From the IMG/VR virus record IMGVR_UViG_3300033571_028522, positions 1 through 41,474 of that record: a stretch of 41,474 nucleotides of DNA; one strand, 5' to 3'. The notes below the pieces were generated by a model that saw only the letters and a list, made by a program, of their open reading frames with translations, did no database searches and had not been told where the DNA came from. Below, in pieces: positions 34,309-41,474 of the stretch; the stretch's first letter is position 1; the number at the start of each line of letters is the position of its first letter. A program made the position numbers and the translations under genes. The stretch is from a virus.

Positions 34309-37300
34309 ATGTTATTCCAATCTTTAAGCACAATTTCTAGTTATCCCAACGAAAGACTACTAATATCTTATAATTCTGTTAATCCTCCTCTTTTTAATTC
34401 TAGAATAGGCATAAGATTCAGATATTTTTATTATGGAGATGATGAAAAATTAAATCTTACAAATTCAGAATATCCAACAGCATCAGCATTCATACCACTG
34501 AATGCACAATCTAGAAATTATGTTTTAAGTAGTTACACTGTTGCTGGAGTTTTATTAAGTGCCAAAACACCAACAGAATTTTTAACAGTCAACGATTTTA
34601 CTCCTTTTAGATGGACAGTTAATAACAGAAACGAATTCTTGCAATACACAGTAAGAGGAGGACTATCTTCCTTAACAATATTCCCTTCACATCCTTTTCC
34701 AATAATAACAAAAATATCAAATAATGTGATAAATGTGTCTTGTGGTGTGGTGGCAGCTAGCGGATTTAATGGTAATGTTAGCAGCTATCAGTTTAAAAAC
34801 TATGTGAAAAATAACAATTTTAGATCACTTTCAAGTTATCCTGTGCTTAGTCCAACAGCAAATTCTCATAGGATAAAAACATCAAACAGCATAAAAAATA
34901 ATGTTGTGGGAAACAACATAAACGATTTAACATATTTTTATATTCCTTATTTGGCATCAAACATATACGATAATAGCTTTAGAATAGATGTTCCTGTTGT
35001 AACATCCACAAAACCAAGTGATCCAGTATATTATCTATCATTTGTTAGCAGCGATTTTTCCAACAAAAACAATGATGTTGTTACAAATGGATATTTAACA
35101 CTCTCATGTTTGAGATCAGAAGCTCTTGAGAATGCTGGAATACAATTTCCTTATACTTACGATTTTCCTTATAATGGTTTTCATCCAGTTTTAGGAGTAG
35201 TTTTTGTTTATTTTAGACAATTATTAGTTAAAAAAGGTCAAAATATAACTGCTACTTTTAAAACTAGTGCATCTTTTGTGAGTCCTAGCGTTGTCTCATG
35301 CTCCAGTTTGGCAACAAACTATGTTCAAATTTCTTGCAACGAAAATAGTTCTTCTATATTCATGCAAGACTACACATTGTATGGTGCTGATGCAAAGGAT
35401 GCATTAACCATATCTTTTGAGCCTTCTTCCAGAATGGTTCAATTAGCAAGCAGCGCATTCAGAGTTGATACTGTTATGACTGACAACTACTATCAAAACA
35501 CATATCAAGCTGATAACAACACAACATTGTTAAAAAGATTTGTAGAAACTGTGGGAGATGGTGGTTTATTATCAAAAGATGATAACAACTTGTGGAGAAC
35601 AAGCAATCAATGGATGCCTTTCTCTTCAACCATGATCATGTTTAATGCTAACAACAAGGCCAACAAATATCAATTCAGAATAGAAGTAGGAAATGATAAC
35701 AAGATATTAAGAAACGACATTTTAAACTCTTTTGAACTTTTATTAAATAAAGAAAAAGCAGTATTAAGCACCATTTTAACAGAATCTGGTTCCAACAGTG
35801 CAACAGTATATGTTGTATCTCTACCATATTCAACAAACACATTTCCTTCTAAATGGGATATTTATCCTCCAGAAAATGTTATTATAACAACTCTTAATGA
35901 TGCTGTTGTTAGTGCTAATGAATTTTACCCTGATTTATTCAATGTAAAACTTTATAATCTTGGTGTGGATAAAACAAAAATAACATTCTATTCATCAGAA
36001 TTCGAAACATCAGCATCAACATACTGGTTTCCTCCTTCTAGTGTTTCTCAAGAATGCACTCTAGAATTAAAAGGAGATGTGTATGATAACAATGAACAAG
36101 GCAGCATAACTTTGTCAGCTTTGTGGAATAGAAATGGTCTGTCATACAGAGTGCCTTATGATGCTAATGTGATATGGAGTGAAACTGTTAATGACCCAAG
36201 AGGTCAATTAACTCTAAAAACATCATCCAATCCTTCAATAACATTGTTGGAAAATTCTGTTTATGCTGGTAATTATGATTATAGTATATTAAACTGCTCT
36301 GTATCAACACAAAAAGTTAATACAAATCCTAGAAATATTGTTTTTGATGTAAATTGTAATGTATTCAATTCAAATTATAATTTTGAAACAAACAACACAT
36401 TCTTGTACAGACAATATCCATCAACAGACTTTTTGAGTATTTTAGCAGCAACAGCGGTTAATACAAAACCTTTTGACAGCAATCAAACAACTCATGTGGT
36501 TTTAAAAAACACAGCAACTATTAATCTGTCTGCTAATGTGCCCTATCTAATAGTTGAAAATAGTAATATTTTTTGGAAAATAACCAAGAGTGATGGTTCT
36601 CCTGCTTTAAATTATTCTGGAGCCACAGCTTCATTCTCTTTTGATTCTCTTTCTGCTAGAATAGATATAACAGCATTGAGTGCAAAGCCTTTCTCTGGTG
36701 GTTTTGGTTATTATACTTTCACCGATTATATGGTGTTTTTTAATCTATCAAGCATTAATGCTTTAGATTATGTGGCTTTTCCAGAAAATAAATATAATCC
36801 TACTGTTAAAATTGCTGATGCTGTTCAGAATTATGGAGTGTGTGGAAAAGATTGGAATAACATAGCATTCAATCAATATACTCAATCTGATGGCATGTCT
36901 AGTTACAAACCATGCCATACAGAAGTATTTTATTTTTCTGCCAATAATGGATTTGATAAATATGTCTGGAAAATAGGTGATAAATTAGTACAAACAAATA
37001 ATAACAAAACTACCATACCATTAAGTTATTCTGATGTGAGTGCTAATAACACAGTGTATCTTTCAGCATATAATAGTGTTTTCTTGGAAGATGATCCCAT
37101 CACCATTTACAACAGCGCCTCTTCCAACAATTCTTCTATATACAGACAAAATGTAAATTTCTATGATTATCCAAATGCATCAGCAACTATATTTTTAGAT
37201 AACAATGTGTGTAATAGTTCAAAATATGGGGAATTACCAACAGTTACATGTGAATTAAATACACAAAAAATAAATTTAGCTGGTTATACATTTGATGTTA

Positions 37301-39576
37301 TATTAAGCTCTAGCGATTTTATCCAAAAAACACAATATTCTGGTCAAGAAAAAACATTTTCAAAAATATTAAAGATAGGATTGGTTGATACAGATTATAT
37401 CATAAGTAAAAACTCTTTTAACAACACAAAGGTGTATCTGTCTGGCAATGTTTCTGTTGTAATTGATGGTTTTGATTTTTGTCCAGAAATGCAAGAAGTT
37501 ATCACTAACACTGTTGATTTATCAGTGTATAATGGTCCTAATTTAGAGTTGTACACTGAAACAAATTATGCTAGCACTGGTCAAGCAATAACATTCATTA
37601 ATAGTAGTAATAAAAACTTTTTCACAAACCCAGAAATAAAATATACTCGATTTATATTTGATGATGGTGATGGAAACATAACAACCACAACATCCAGCAG
37701 TATTTCTGCAAAGTACATTACTCAAGGTGCTAAATCTCCTTCTCTCACAGGAATCCTTAGCAACAGTGCTGTGAATATAGAACAGTGGCAAAATTTTGTA
37801 TTTATAAAAAATGATAAAGAAGTATATGATCAGACTATAACTAGAGATTTTGATGAAGTTGTTTCTTTACCTTATTCATTACAAGAATGTAAAATAAAAG
37901 CCAACGACTGGCAATTTTCTTCGAACATAAATTCTTGTTTTGAAAAAATAAAAACAAATTTAGATTTTCTAAGTTCTTGCTGTTATATAAATAATTTAAA
38001 TTTTCCTAAAGTTTTTGCAGGATTTTTAGGTACAAAATATGGAAATTTTAAATGGCACACAAATGAAGAAGAAAAATACATACAAGATGATGTGTTTTAT
38101 AATCTTAAATGTGGTCAAATAGTAGATGATAAATTATTAGTAATAAATGATAGAAATATAGAATTATATAATATATCTCAAAATCCTATCAGATTGTATT
38201 CCATAAACAGAATAGGAGATGGCGAAATATTAGAAAATCCTGTAAAATGCCGTTATGTTAATAACAGATTATACATTTTAGATGCTGACAAAAAATTGAT
38301 GTTGATTTGTTCTTTTGATATAAATGACTCTTCTAGTATAAAACTCACCCATTATTGGGGAGGAGTAGGAGCAAGAGAAGATAAAACAAAACTCAATCTT
38401 CCAGTAGATTTTTGTTTAGATTCTCAAAATAATCTTTTTATACTTGATAAAGATTCTTACATAATCAAAGTTTATAATAATAATTTAAATTGGATAAGAA
38501 ATATACAATTATCTAATTTCTCAGAAAATAATAAACCAGTCAACATAGACTGTGATGGTGAAAATATATCTGTATTAACAGAGGATGGTGAATATTCTAT
38601 AATGGACTCTTTTGGAAAAGTGACCAATTCTTTATTATTAAAAAACTGCACAAAAGCATTTTTGAATCATAATAATTATGGTATAATTTACTCATGTGTT
38701 GATAATGTGATAAAAAAATTAACATTAAACACAACTTTTGTAAATGATCAAGAATTCTCTAATACAATAAGAGATGTTTTTTATGATGAAAATAATTCTT
38801 ATGTGTTGATGCAAAATCACATTTATAGACTGGTAGATTTTATAGAAATAGATTCTATTTTATTAGAAAATGAGAGCTTGAGCGGATTTTCTTGGGATAG
38901 CATTTATATTCATGAAAACGAATTTGTAACAGACTACATTTATAATGATTCTTTTAAAAAGATGAGAGATAATATAAATTTATTAAATAAAAGAATTAAT
39001 AAAAAATTAATAATAGAATATAATGATGGGAAAACGGTTTCAAACCAATATACATCATCTTACACACCTTCTGCCATATCTTTAAAAAATATAAGTATAG
39101 GAACTAATGAACCTGTTCTTTATGATACAATCAACAGAAGCATAGAATCTTTATATGATAATTTATTAGAATTAAAGGGAAATATTTCTGTTGGTCTAGA
39201 TTATCCAAATATAAATAATAATATAAAATGGATATGGAAGTACCATTATATAGATGTATTACAAAAACCGTCTGTATTTAAAAATGCTATAACATGGTCC
39301 GAAATGAATAGTCAGCAAATCAGCTACAACACCATGTTGAGCAGTGCATCTTCTTGGTGTTCTGTAAGATACAATTTAGGAAATAACAATCATTCTGATG
39401 TTTGTTTCAATTTCTCTCAAACAAGAAAAGGAAGTTATATTCCTTTCACATGGTCTGATATGGAATCTTCTGCAATGAAATGTAACTTTATTGCACCATA
39501 TACTTGGAGAGATTTTGAATCAAACTGCTGTATAAAACCTGATTTTGTTTTTGAAGATTGTAAAATCATATGCTAA
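34309..39576 (+). CDS. Giant virion protein with beta-sandwich and beta-propeller regions
   Basis: A 1755-residue protein, rich in Asn, Ser, Thr and Tyr, without signal peptide. The first ~1080 residues are a chain of beta-sandwich-like repeats. About residues 1085-1165 look PKD/Ig-like ('IFDDGDGNITTTTSSSISAK'). About residues 1240-1520 form NHL/WD-type propeller repeats ('LDSQNNLFILDKDSYIIKVY', 'NRLYILDADKKLMLICSFD'). Together with the two tail-like genes downstream, a baseplate, tail-fibre or whisker protein for host attachment is inferred. It is driven by a late-type motif and is the largest gene in the window. Confidence 0.65.
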   Translation: MLFQSLSTISSYPNERLLISYNSVNPPLFNSRIGIRFRYFYYGDDEKLNLTNSEYPTASAFIPLNAQSRNYVLSSYTVAGVLLSAKTPTEFLTVNDFTPFRWTVNNRNEFLQYTVRGGLSSLTIFPSHPFPIITKISNNVINVSCGVVAASGFNGNVSSYQFKNYVKNNNFRSLSSYPVLSPTANSHRIKTSNSIKNNVVGNNINDLTYFYIPYLASNIYDNSFRIDVPVVTSTKPSDPVYYLSFVSSDFSNKNNDVVTNGYLTLSCLRSEALENAGIQFPYTYDFPYNGFHPVLGVVFVYFRQLLVKKGQNITATFKTSASFVSPSVVSCSSLATNYVQISCNENSSSIFMQDYTLYGADAKDALTISFEPSSRMVQLASSAFRVDTVMTDNYYQNTYQADNNTTLLKRFVETVGDGGLLSKDDNNLWRTSNQWMPFSSTMIMFNANNKANKYQFRIEVGNDNKILRNDILNSFELLLNKEKAVLSTILTESGSNSATVYVVSLPYSTNTFPSKWDIYPPENVIITTLNDAVVSANEFYPDLFNVKLYNLGVDKTKITFYSSEFETSASTYWFPPSSVSQECTLELKGDVYDNNEQGSITLSALWNRNGLSYRVPYDANVIWSETVNDPRGQLTLKTSSNPSITLLENSVYAGNYDYSILNCSVSTQKVNTNPRNIVFDVNCNVFNSNYNFETNNTFLYRQYPSTDFLSILAATAVNTKPFDSNQTTHVVLKNTATINLSANVPYLIVENSNIFWKITKSDGSPALNYSGATASFSFDSLSARIDITALSAKPFSGGFGYYTFTDYMVFFNLSSINALDYVAFPENKYNPTVKIADAVQNYGVCGKDWNNIAFNQYTQSDGMSSYKPCHTEVFYFSANNGFDKYVWKIGDKLVQTNNNKTTIPLSYSDVSANNTVYLSAYNSVFLEDDPITIYNSASSNNSSIYRQNVNFYDYPNASATIFLDNNVCNSSKYGELPTVTCELNTQKINLAGYTFDVILSSSDFIQKTQYSGQEKTFSKILKIGLVDTDYIISKNSFNNTKVYLSGNVSVVIDGFDFCPEMQEVITNTVDLSVYNGPNLELYTETNYASTGQAITFINSSNKNFFTNPEIKYTRFIFDDGDGNITTTTSSSISAKYITQGAKSPSLTGILSNSAVNIEQWQNFVFIKNDKEVYDQTITRDFDEVVSLPYSLQECKIKANDWQFSSNINSCFEKIKTNLDFLSSCCYINNLNFPKVFAGFLGTKYGNFKWHTNEEEKYIQDDVFYNLKCGQIVDDKLLVINDRNIELYNISQNPIRLYSINRIGDGEILENPVKCRYVNNRLYILDADKKLMLICSFDINDSSSIKLTHYWGGVGAREDKTKLNLPVDFCLDSQNNLFILDKDSYIIKVYNNNLNWIRNIQLSNFSENNKPVNIDCDGENISVLTEDGEYSIMDSFGKVTNSLLLKNCTKAFLNHNNYGIIYSCVDNVIKKLTLNTTFVNDQEFSNTIRDVFYDENNSYVLMQNHIYRLVDFIEIDSILLENESLSGFSWDSIYIHENEFVTDYIYNDSFKKMRDNINLLNKRINKKLIIEYNDGKTVSNQYTSSYTPSAISLKNISIGTNEPVLYDTINRSIESLYDNLLELKGNISVGLDYPNINNNIKWIWKYHYIDVLQKPSVFKNAITWSEMNSQQISYNTMLSSASSWCSVRYNLGNNNHSDVCFNFSQTRKGSYIPFTWSDMESSAMKCNFIAPYTWRDFESNCCIKPDFVFEDCKIIC

Positions 39577-39585
39577 ATAACATTA

Positions 39586-40287
39586 ATGCAATACAATAAA
39601 GAAATATGCAAAGTAACCGATAATCAGTTGGTGTATCCAATCAAAGATTATGAAAATATAGGAGACAGTCTTTCTTCTATAAATTATAACTTTAGAGTCT
39701 TGGATATATACACTTGTAATTTTGAATTTAGTGCTGCTAATGTATGGAACGATATATACACTATATTTCAAAATAACAGCAGTAATTGGGTTAACATAAC
39801 TAATGTTGTAAAAAATAACAGTGGATGTTGGACCAACACTTATAACACCGTGAAATCTCTTAGTTCTGTTTGGTTAAAACCAATTTCTCTGATATACCCC
39901 TTTCCGTTTGATATAACAGGAGATGAATCTTCTATTATTAATGATGTATCAGAATGGATTAATGATACTCTTCCTGTTTATACTGGAAATTGTTATAATT
40001 TTGTTGAAGGACAGGAGTTGTATCTTTTTACTCCAATGTATTCTGAAATAAATAAAGTTTATTCAGAAATTCAGTCTGTGGGACAGAGAACTGTGGGAAT
40101 AAATTACTATTGCGCTTGTATTGGAAGTGGTGCCTACATAGGAACCAATTATGGCACAGTGGATTGTGGTAATGCAAGATTTGATGTTTCTATACCAGAC
40201 AAAGTAATAAAAGAGTTTAGCGGAATGAAATTTGTTGTTGATTCAACAATTTCTAGATGGGTTTACGAGAGTAGTTTATATAATTAA
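39586..40287 (+). CDS. Tail or baseplate-type protein, paralogue A
   Basis: A 233-residue protein with 'YENIGDSLSSINYNFRVLDI' near the N-terminus, repeated Trp-centred segments and 'YLFTPMYSEINKVYSEIQ' in the middle, ending 'STISRWVYESSLYN'. The same order of landmarks occurs in the next gene, so the two are tandem paralogues. Shared position with the 1755-residue gene points to a tail-fibre or adaptor role. Confidence 0.55.
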   Translation: MQYNKEICKVTDNQLVYPIKDYENIGDSLSSINYNFRVLDIYTCNFEFSAANVWNDIYTIFQNNSSNWVNITNVVKNNSGCWTNTYNTVKSLSSVWLKPISLIYPFPFDITGDESSIINDVSEWINDTLPVYTGNCYNFVEGQELYLFTPMYSEINKVYSEIQSVGQRTVGINYYCACIGSGAYIGTNYGTVDCGNARFDVSIPDKVIKEFSGMKFVVDSTISRWVYESSLYN

Positions 40288-40288
40288 A

Positions 40289-41314
40289 ATGATAGAAACT
40301 ATAAATGAGTATGATTATCTTGGAAATGGATTGGAAAAAATCAATTCAAATTGGAAAGAATTGAATATAAGATTAGACAATTTATATTCCTCTACACCAA
40401 AATGGAATAGTTTTGCCACAACTTTTAGAAATTTATCAGCCAATCTACAATCTGTTCAAACATTAGTGCAAACAGCTTCCTCTGATTGGAGAAGAGCTAG
40501 TAGTCTTGTTTTTAATGTTAAAAACTTTTGGCAAGAACCAGTATTGATATGTTATAAAAAAACTTTCAACTGTATATCTAATTGGTTGGAAATACAAACT
40601 TGGCTTAACAGTAATTTTCCAGCAAGTAATTTTGTAGAAGAACAAAATATAATATGTGAATATCTATGCACTAATTATGCAATAGAATCTATAGAAGGAA
40701 CATTCACACCACAATATAATGAAAAATTATTAAATTCTCTGGCACTCAACTATTCTACAACTGCTAAAAACGTATTTCTGTTCTTGGGATTTGAAAATCA
40801 AATGAATGCTCTTGTAAAATCTTTTAACCTTTTATTACACAAATACAATAAAACAGACTTATTAATAGAGAATTATTCTGATATTGCCACCTTTAATATA
40901 ACAGGACTTGTTTATTTTGATATAAACTCTAATAGTTTTGTGAGCGAGGAATTGTCCAATTTCAATCAGACTGATCTTATTTTCTTTCATTCATATTGTA
41001 AACAATACGAAATAATATATAAGAATTATTCAACCTATGCAAAAGGCATAGAAGGAATAATACCAAGAAATATATTAAATCAATTTGTTCCTTTAAATTT
41101 GAATATAAATAATGCAGGACAGTTTATATTCAAGAATGTAAATGGTCAGTGGACTTACAGAGAATACACAGGATTAAATTTCTGTGCATTGGATGTGTGT
41201 AGTGACTGTTATGATTACATAGACCCTAATAGTCTTTACAAAGATAAAGACTGTTTTAGATACAAATACATTCTCACAGAATGTGAATATTATGATCCAG
41301 AACTTGACCTTTAA
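40289..41314 (+). CDS. Tail or baseplate-type protein, paralogue B
   Basis: A 341-residue protein matching paralogue A in layout: 'YDYLGNGLEKINSNWKELNI', Trp-spaced segments leading to 'VKNFWQEPVLICYKKTF', 'TFTPQYNEKLLNSLALNYS', and 'NVNGQWTYREYTG' near the end. It carries an extra ~100-residue insertion and a Cys-rich tail. ATG 40289 begins one nt after the upstream stop. Virion role inferred. Confidence 0.55.
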   Translation: MIETINEYDYLGNGLEKINSNWKELNIRLDNLYSSTPKWNSFATTFRNLSANLQSVQTLVQTASSDWRRASSLVFNVKNFWQEPVLICYKKTFNCISNWLEIQTWLNSNFPASNFVEEQNIICEYLCTNYAIESIEGTFTPQYNEKLLNSLALNYSTTAKNVFLFLGFENQMNALVKSFNLLLHKYNKTDLLIENYSDIATFNITGLVYFDINSNSFVSEELSNFNQTDLIFFHSYCKQYEIIYKNYSTYAKGIEGIIPRNILNQFVPLNLNINNAGQFIFKNVNGQWTYREYTGLNFCALDVCSDCYDYIDPNSLYKDKDCFRYKYILTECEYYDPELDL

Positions 41315-41319
41315 ACAAA

Positions 41320-41474
41320 ATGATAAACAAAATTTCAAATGATGATGTATTCAAAAATTATGTAGGAAAATACATAAAATTGACTGAAAATAATGTTACA
41401 AAAAAATACCTTGTGGGAGAAATAGATAAAAACTCTTTATTAAGAGATGTTAGTATTCAACAAGGTGTTAGTGG
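41320..41474 (+). CDS. Hypothetical protein, N-terminal part
   Basis: ATG at 41320, 5 nt after the preceding stop, open to the end of the window (51 residues seen). Begins 'MINKISNDDVFKNYVGKYIK'. Part of the same late + strand operon; no family can be named from this fragment. Confidence 0.55.
   Translation, partial: MINKISNDDVFKNYVGKYIKLTENNVTKKYLVGEIDKNSLLRDVSIQQGVS

Noticed and set aside
37543-37791. Minus-strand ORF inside the 1755-residue gene
   Set aside because: A shadow frame with no start signal, no neighbours on that strand and Cys/Ile-rich nonsense composition.
1-41474. CRISPR array or integrase/att sites
   Set aside because: I found no regularly spaced direct repeats with spacers, no recombinase and no att-like duplication apart from the tRNA fragments tied to endonucleases.
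1-41474. Alternative genetic code (stop-codon reassignment)
   Set aside because: TAA, TAG and TGA all end intact genes, and no suppressor anticodon was seen among the tRNAs.

Overview
This is a segment of a large, very AT-rich tailed-phage genome, probably a T4-type myovirus and possibly a jumbo phage. The phage assignment rests on a gp19-like tail tube protein, a gp44-like sliding-clamp loader, a T4 RNase H/FEN-type 5' nuclease, dUTPase, Hsp20, several virion-like proteins, free-standing homing endonucleases, and TATAAATA-type late-promoter motifs a few bases ahead of start codons. The standard stop codons are all used. Two DUF1501 genes and one DUF1549/DUF1553 gene are families typical of Planctomycetota and Verrucomicrobiota, so a host in that (PVC) group is a reasonable inference but is not proven.

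Layout. 1-2988 (+): partial ORF, DUF4406/DUF6378-like protein, dut, an intracellular-subtilisin-like protease and two small proteins. 2975-5177 (-): a virion-like operon that includes a 44-residue protein carrying a 278-residue intein. 5206-8747 (+): four genes starting with a shared 'MKFxxFY' leader, including GNAT-like and ADP-ribosyltransferase-like proteins. 8762-14494 (-): the DUF1501, DUF1549/1553 and clamp-loader block, then small ORFs and tRNA-Cys. 14629-19508 (+): YczE-like membrane protein, FEN nuclease, zinc-binding small proteins, Hsp20 and tail tube. 19526-34262 (-): TilS, a tagged metallopeptidase, translation initiation factor IF-1, and then about 12.4 kb of densely packed tRNA genes mixed with small ORFs and seven homing endonucleases. 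34309-41474 (+): a 1755-residue structural protein, two paralogous tail or baseplate-type proteins and a truncated ORF.

How it works together. By hand-folding I count about 33 tRNAs plus several relics, and at least one for each of the 20 amino acids. They sit with phage-encoded IF-1, TilS (the enzyme that matures CAU-anticodon tRNA-Ile) and one or two initiator-like tRNAs. Many small genes begin at, or within 0-17 nt of, the encoded CCA of the preceding tRNA, so tRNA 3'-end processing would release leaderless or almost leaderless mRNAs. Promoter motifs also sit so close to ATG codons that transcripts would be leaderless. Four tRNAs have lost both the D-loop GG and the T-loop TTC. Together this looks like a phage-specific translation-initiation and tRNA-punctuation module that resembles mitochondrial gene organisation.

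A second theme is a putative T4-like capsid-targeting leader (MKF/MNF/MNY-x-x-F-Y) shared by five proteins and one orphan peptide; four of the five carry an (L/I)-x-E prohead-protease-like site soon after it. They may be packaged and injected effectors. All assignments are from reading the sequence; no database search was run.
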